Assembly (NCBI RefSeq): GCF_033958435.1
Contig: NC_134137.1
Location: forward strand, 175,969,501-176,033,500
DNA: 64,000 nucleotides
Direction: 5' to 3'
Source of the DNA: Carettochelys insculpta
Taxonomy: Eukaryota; Chordata; Testudines; Carettochelyidae
The notes below the pieces were generated by a model, which was given only the letters and a program-made list of their open reading frames with translations, made no database searches and had not been told where the DNA came from. Numbering within the stretch: the stretch's first letter is position 1; each line of letters begins with the position of its first letter. This document shows positions 61,389 through 64,000 of the stretch, one piece after another. A program made the position numbers and the translations under genes.

Positions 61389-64000
61389 CTATAGTAGCAA
61401 ACATCTAACAATAAAAATTGAAACTGAAAAGTGTTTTGGCAGGTAGACAGGGCCTGAGGAACTAGAGATTTGATAAACGTGCTCAGCATTTAATGAGGCC
61501 CACTGAAGGGAGAAGATATGAAACTATTGTTTGGTAATTCATGACATCTTTTGTAAGTTTTGTTGAACTATCAATTAATATTAAAACATATATACACAAA
61601 ATCAAGAGATAGAAATAATTGTGTCTCCTCCCCCTGCCCCCCCCCGCCAAACTCTTGCTGAAAAGAGTATACTTTTTAGGAGGCGTGTATCAGAAAGTAA
61701 TGTGAAAAGGCAGCAAACAGTGTCTGTCTTTTGGCATGAGTGACAGCAAAGATGGAAATAATTATATCTGATAAAGCCATTTATGTGAACTGCTAAATGC
61801 TATATATGTTTACAGTTTCCAAAAGGATGTGTACATTTTCAAGTACACTAAAGCAGGACTAATTACCATTTAAGAAAATGTTGTTATTTAAGCATTCCTT
61901 TAAATGTAACCATTCTAGTCTGAGGTATGGGAGAAGGATGAATAATTTAATTCAAGTCTGCTGACCTGAATCTATCTTACCAAAAACACACAAGGGGCAA
62001 AGTTGTTTAGGATTTTTTTTTTCCCTTTAAAAAATTGCCAGAGGTGACGGGGTCAATGATTTACATCAGCGTGAAAGATGTAAATGGCTAACCACATATT
62101 AATGGTGTGTGTGTGGGTGGGTGGCTGGGTGTGTGTGTGTAAGGTATAATATTACTTTAACTTCTTTACACGTGTGCATATTCACACATGCACACACAAA
62201 TTATGAAGGTTGCAAAGTCAAACAGAAAAGTCAGGAAATGCCAGAATGATTGTTGCCTGTACGTACTCTTTGACAAGACTTTCCACTGTGCCAGTTTCTA
62301 TTGTTATAATGTGTGCAATATTCTGAGTTAAGTCTAAAATTTGGTGCTTTGCTGTGCTGGCCAGCATTTTACTCTTTGCTACAATTTAGGGATCATGTCC
62401 TGCTTCCACCAGGGTCTTCTGAACTCTGCTGCCTCCATTAATGGCACCTTTCAGTCTTTAGACAGATTAAAACAAATGTCTGAGTTTATGCTCAGCATTG
62501 AGAAATTATTGTGACAAATGTTAAATAGTAATTTGATACAGAAGGAGGTTTCTTTGTTTACATCTTTGCGCTGTTTGGTACCTTTGCAGGGCTGACTTGC
62601 AAGCTTTGACAAACCTGTAGCTGTGAGCCTCCTGGATCTAGGAGGTCTGGGAAGAATCAAGGGGAATCTCAGCTTTTGTTTTAATAGTAAGTTTCTAGTC
62701 CATAAAAGCGTTGGCAGGATAATCTTGAAAACATAAACCAGTATAAATCTATGTAAACTGATAGCAATGGCTGAAAGAAACAAACATGTCTGTCATGGGG
62801 GAAGGACATAATTATTCTCCCCTCCCCGTCCTATAAACACTCTTGTTTAAACTGGGTTGGTTAGGTTTGAGGTGTTATCTGAAGGACACCTTCAGAGATG
62901 CAGAGGACAGTTCTTCAGAGAGTTACGGTGGGGGACAGGAAGGTAGTTGGGATTTTTTATAATGGGTTCCACTCTAAATGGATTCCATTATAGACATCTC
63001 TGCTCTATTCCAACTATTTATTTTCTTAGAACATATGTTGATATCTTCAAACTTTCATATTTCCCTCACTTCTCTGACCCACAATTCCCCTATTTTAAAA
63101 AATATGAAAGTGGCATTTCCACATTAAGTGACTTGTCATTCAATTCTCCGAGTCCCTGATTCAAGACAGAATGCACATGCTTTAGCCAATCCCAATTGCC
63201 TTAAGCACATTCTTATTGTTAAGCATGTGCTTATGAGCTGTCCTGACTCAGAGCCATCAACCCCACTCTACCGACATTTCCTGCTGCACCTCCCTTTGTG
63301 AACAGACACCCAAAAAGCGAACCAGCAGCAGACAGAATGGCTAAAGGGAGAGGGGTCATTTGTTTGAGGAATTATCTCAGTAGCCTCTGTAAGTTCTGTA
63401 TGGTGGTTTTTTTTTTTAAATTCTTGAAATCAATAAACGCTTTAAGCAAAAAAAAAAAAAAAAAAAAAAAAAGTCCATGCAGGAAAACACAGCATGTAAT
63501 GCTGCCCTTCACAGAGAAGGGAAAAGCAGCTTGCAAAAAGCCATGTGAACAAATGAGTTATTTGTGTGGCCATGTGATACAAAATGGAAGACATGTGTCA
63601 CACTGCAAAGCTGTATACCTTGGCAGGCATGTAGAAGACGGCAGCAGTAAGGCCTCCTGGGTTTTCCATAACCCTTCATATCCTTGGCTGTCATCTTAAT
63701 CCTCTTTAAATCCAAACTCTCCTTTCCAGTGATGGACTCTTCCATCTTTTTCTTTTTTTTTCTTGTTTTTTTTTTGTTTGTTTTTTCTCTTTCATTGCAA
63801 CCACATGATGTCTTGTGCAGCTGAAAACTATTCTGCTCAAGAATCAACCCCGCAAGATGCACAGTGCAGGAGAAGCCTCTGGCCTTTTCTGGTGATGATG
63901 GCCAAGTATGTATGTAATGTCTCTAGTTTTCACTGGCCCACACAGTGAGAGACCCTGATCCACTCTTGATTTTGGGTGGAACATTTTCCTTTTGTGATTG
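61389..64000. other. Unassigned AT-rich sequence
   Basis: No gene recognised. A GT-rich run lies at 62105-62142. A polyadenylation-like signal with poly(A) is given separately. Confidence 0.6.
63432..63472 (+). other. AATAAA followed by a 25-A run
   Basis: AATAAA at 63432-63437, ten bases, then A at 63448-63472. The spacing is that of a cleaved and polyadenylated transcript end, so this may be the 3' end of a retrocopy. The sequence upstream was not recognised as a known transcript. Confidence 0.35.

Noticed and set aside
22758..61391. CRISPR-like array because of many recurring palindromic repeats
   Set aside because: Repeats are dispersed kilobases apart, flanked by 3-bp duplications, and the genome is eukaryotic; they are MITE ends.

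Overview
The window is reptile-type nuclear DNA, most probably turtle. The basis is the repeat content: long antisense CR1 LINEs of the sauropsid type, short retroelements bearing the common 'gttagtcttwaagg' arm, and many palindromic MITEs with GGCTRYGTCTACAC ends. No host protein-coding exon, rRNA or tRNA could be supported. It reads as a gene desert or a long intron filled with transposable elements (TEs) of different ages. Every long reading frame that I recognise belongs to a TE.

Layout. 1-4435: unassigned sequence. 4436-8553: an essentially full-length non-LTR retrotransposon, with a 14-bp target duplication, an endonuclease, a reverse transcriptase and a C-terminal zinc-finger remnant; all are broken. 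9297-13510: an old antisense CR1 interrupted by four later insertions: a GC-rich block, a Harbinger deletion derivative with an ATT duplication, and two Tigger-like elements with TA targets. 18237-20426: another Tigger-like MITE and an internally deleted Tigger/pogo element with the C-terminal part of its transposase. 20640-37823: scattered Harbinger-type MITEs, hammerhead-bearing short retroelements, a hAT-like element and CR1 fragments.

38928-42705 is the centrepiece. It is a complete but inactivated PIF/Harbinger transposon of about 3.8 kb, flanked by a 3-bp duplication (ACC). It carries two converging genes: a DDE transposase on the plus strand with all three catalytic residues still visible, and a Myb/SANT-like DNA-binding partner on the minus strand. 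Its two deletion derivatives sit in the same window (10172-10882 and 53894-54550). At least eight further palindromic MITEs have related ends, most with perfect 3-bp duplications. Autonomous element, first-order derivatives and remote end-sharing MITEs can therefore be compared within 64 kb.

The remainder (44251-64000) holds two more Harbinger-type MITEs (60936-61388, and 47201-47907 with a nested insertion), sense and antisense CR1 fragments, a minisatellite of roughly 62-bp units (50030-50665), a second palindromic short retroelement, and a polyadenylation signal followed by 25 A. Assignments rest on reading the sequence and on remembered family features; no database search was run.
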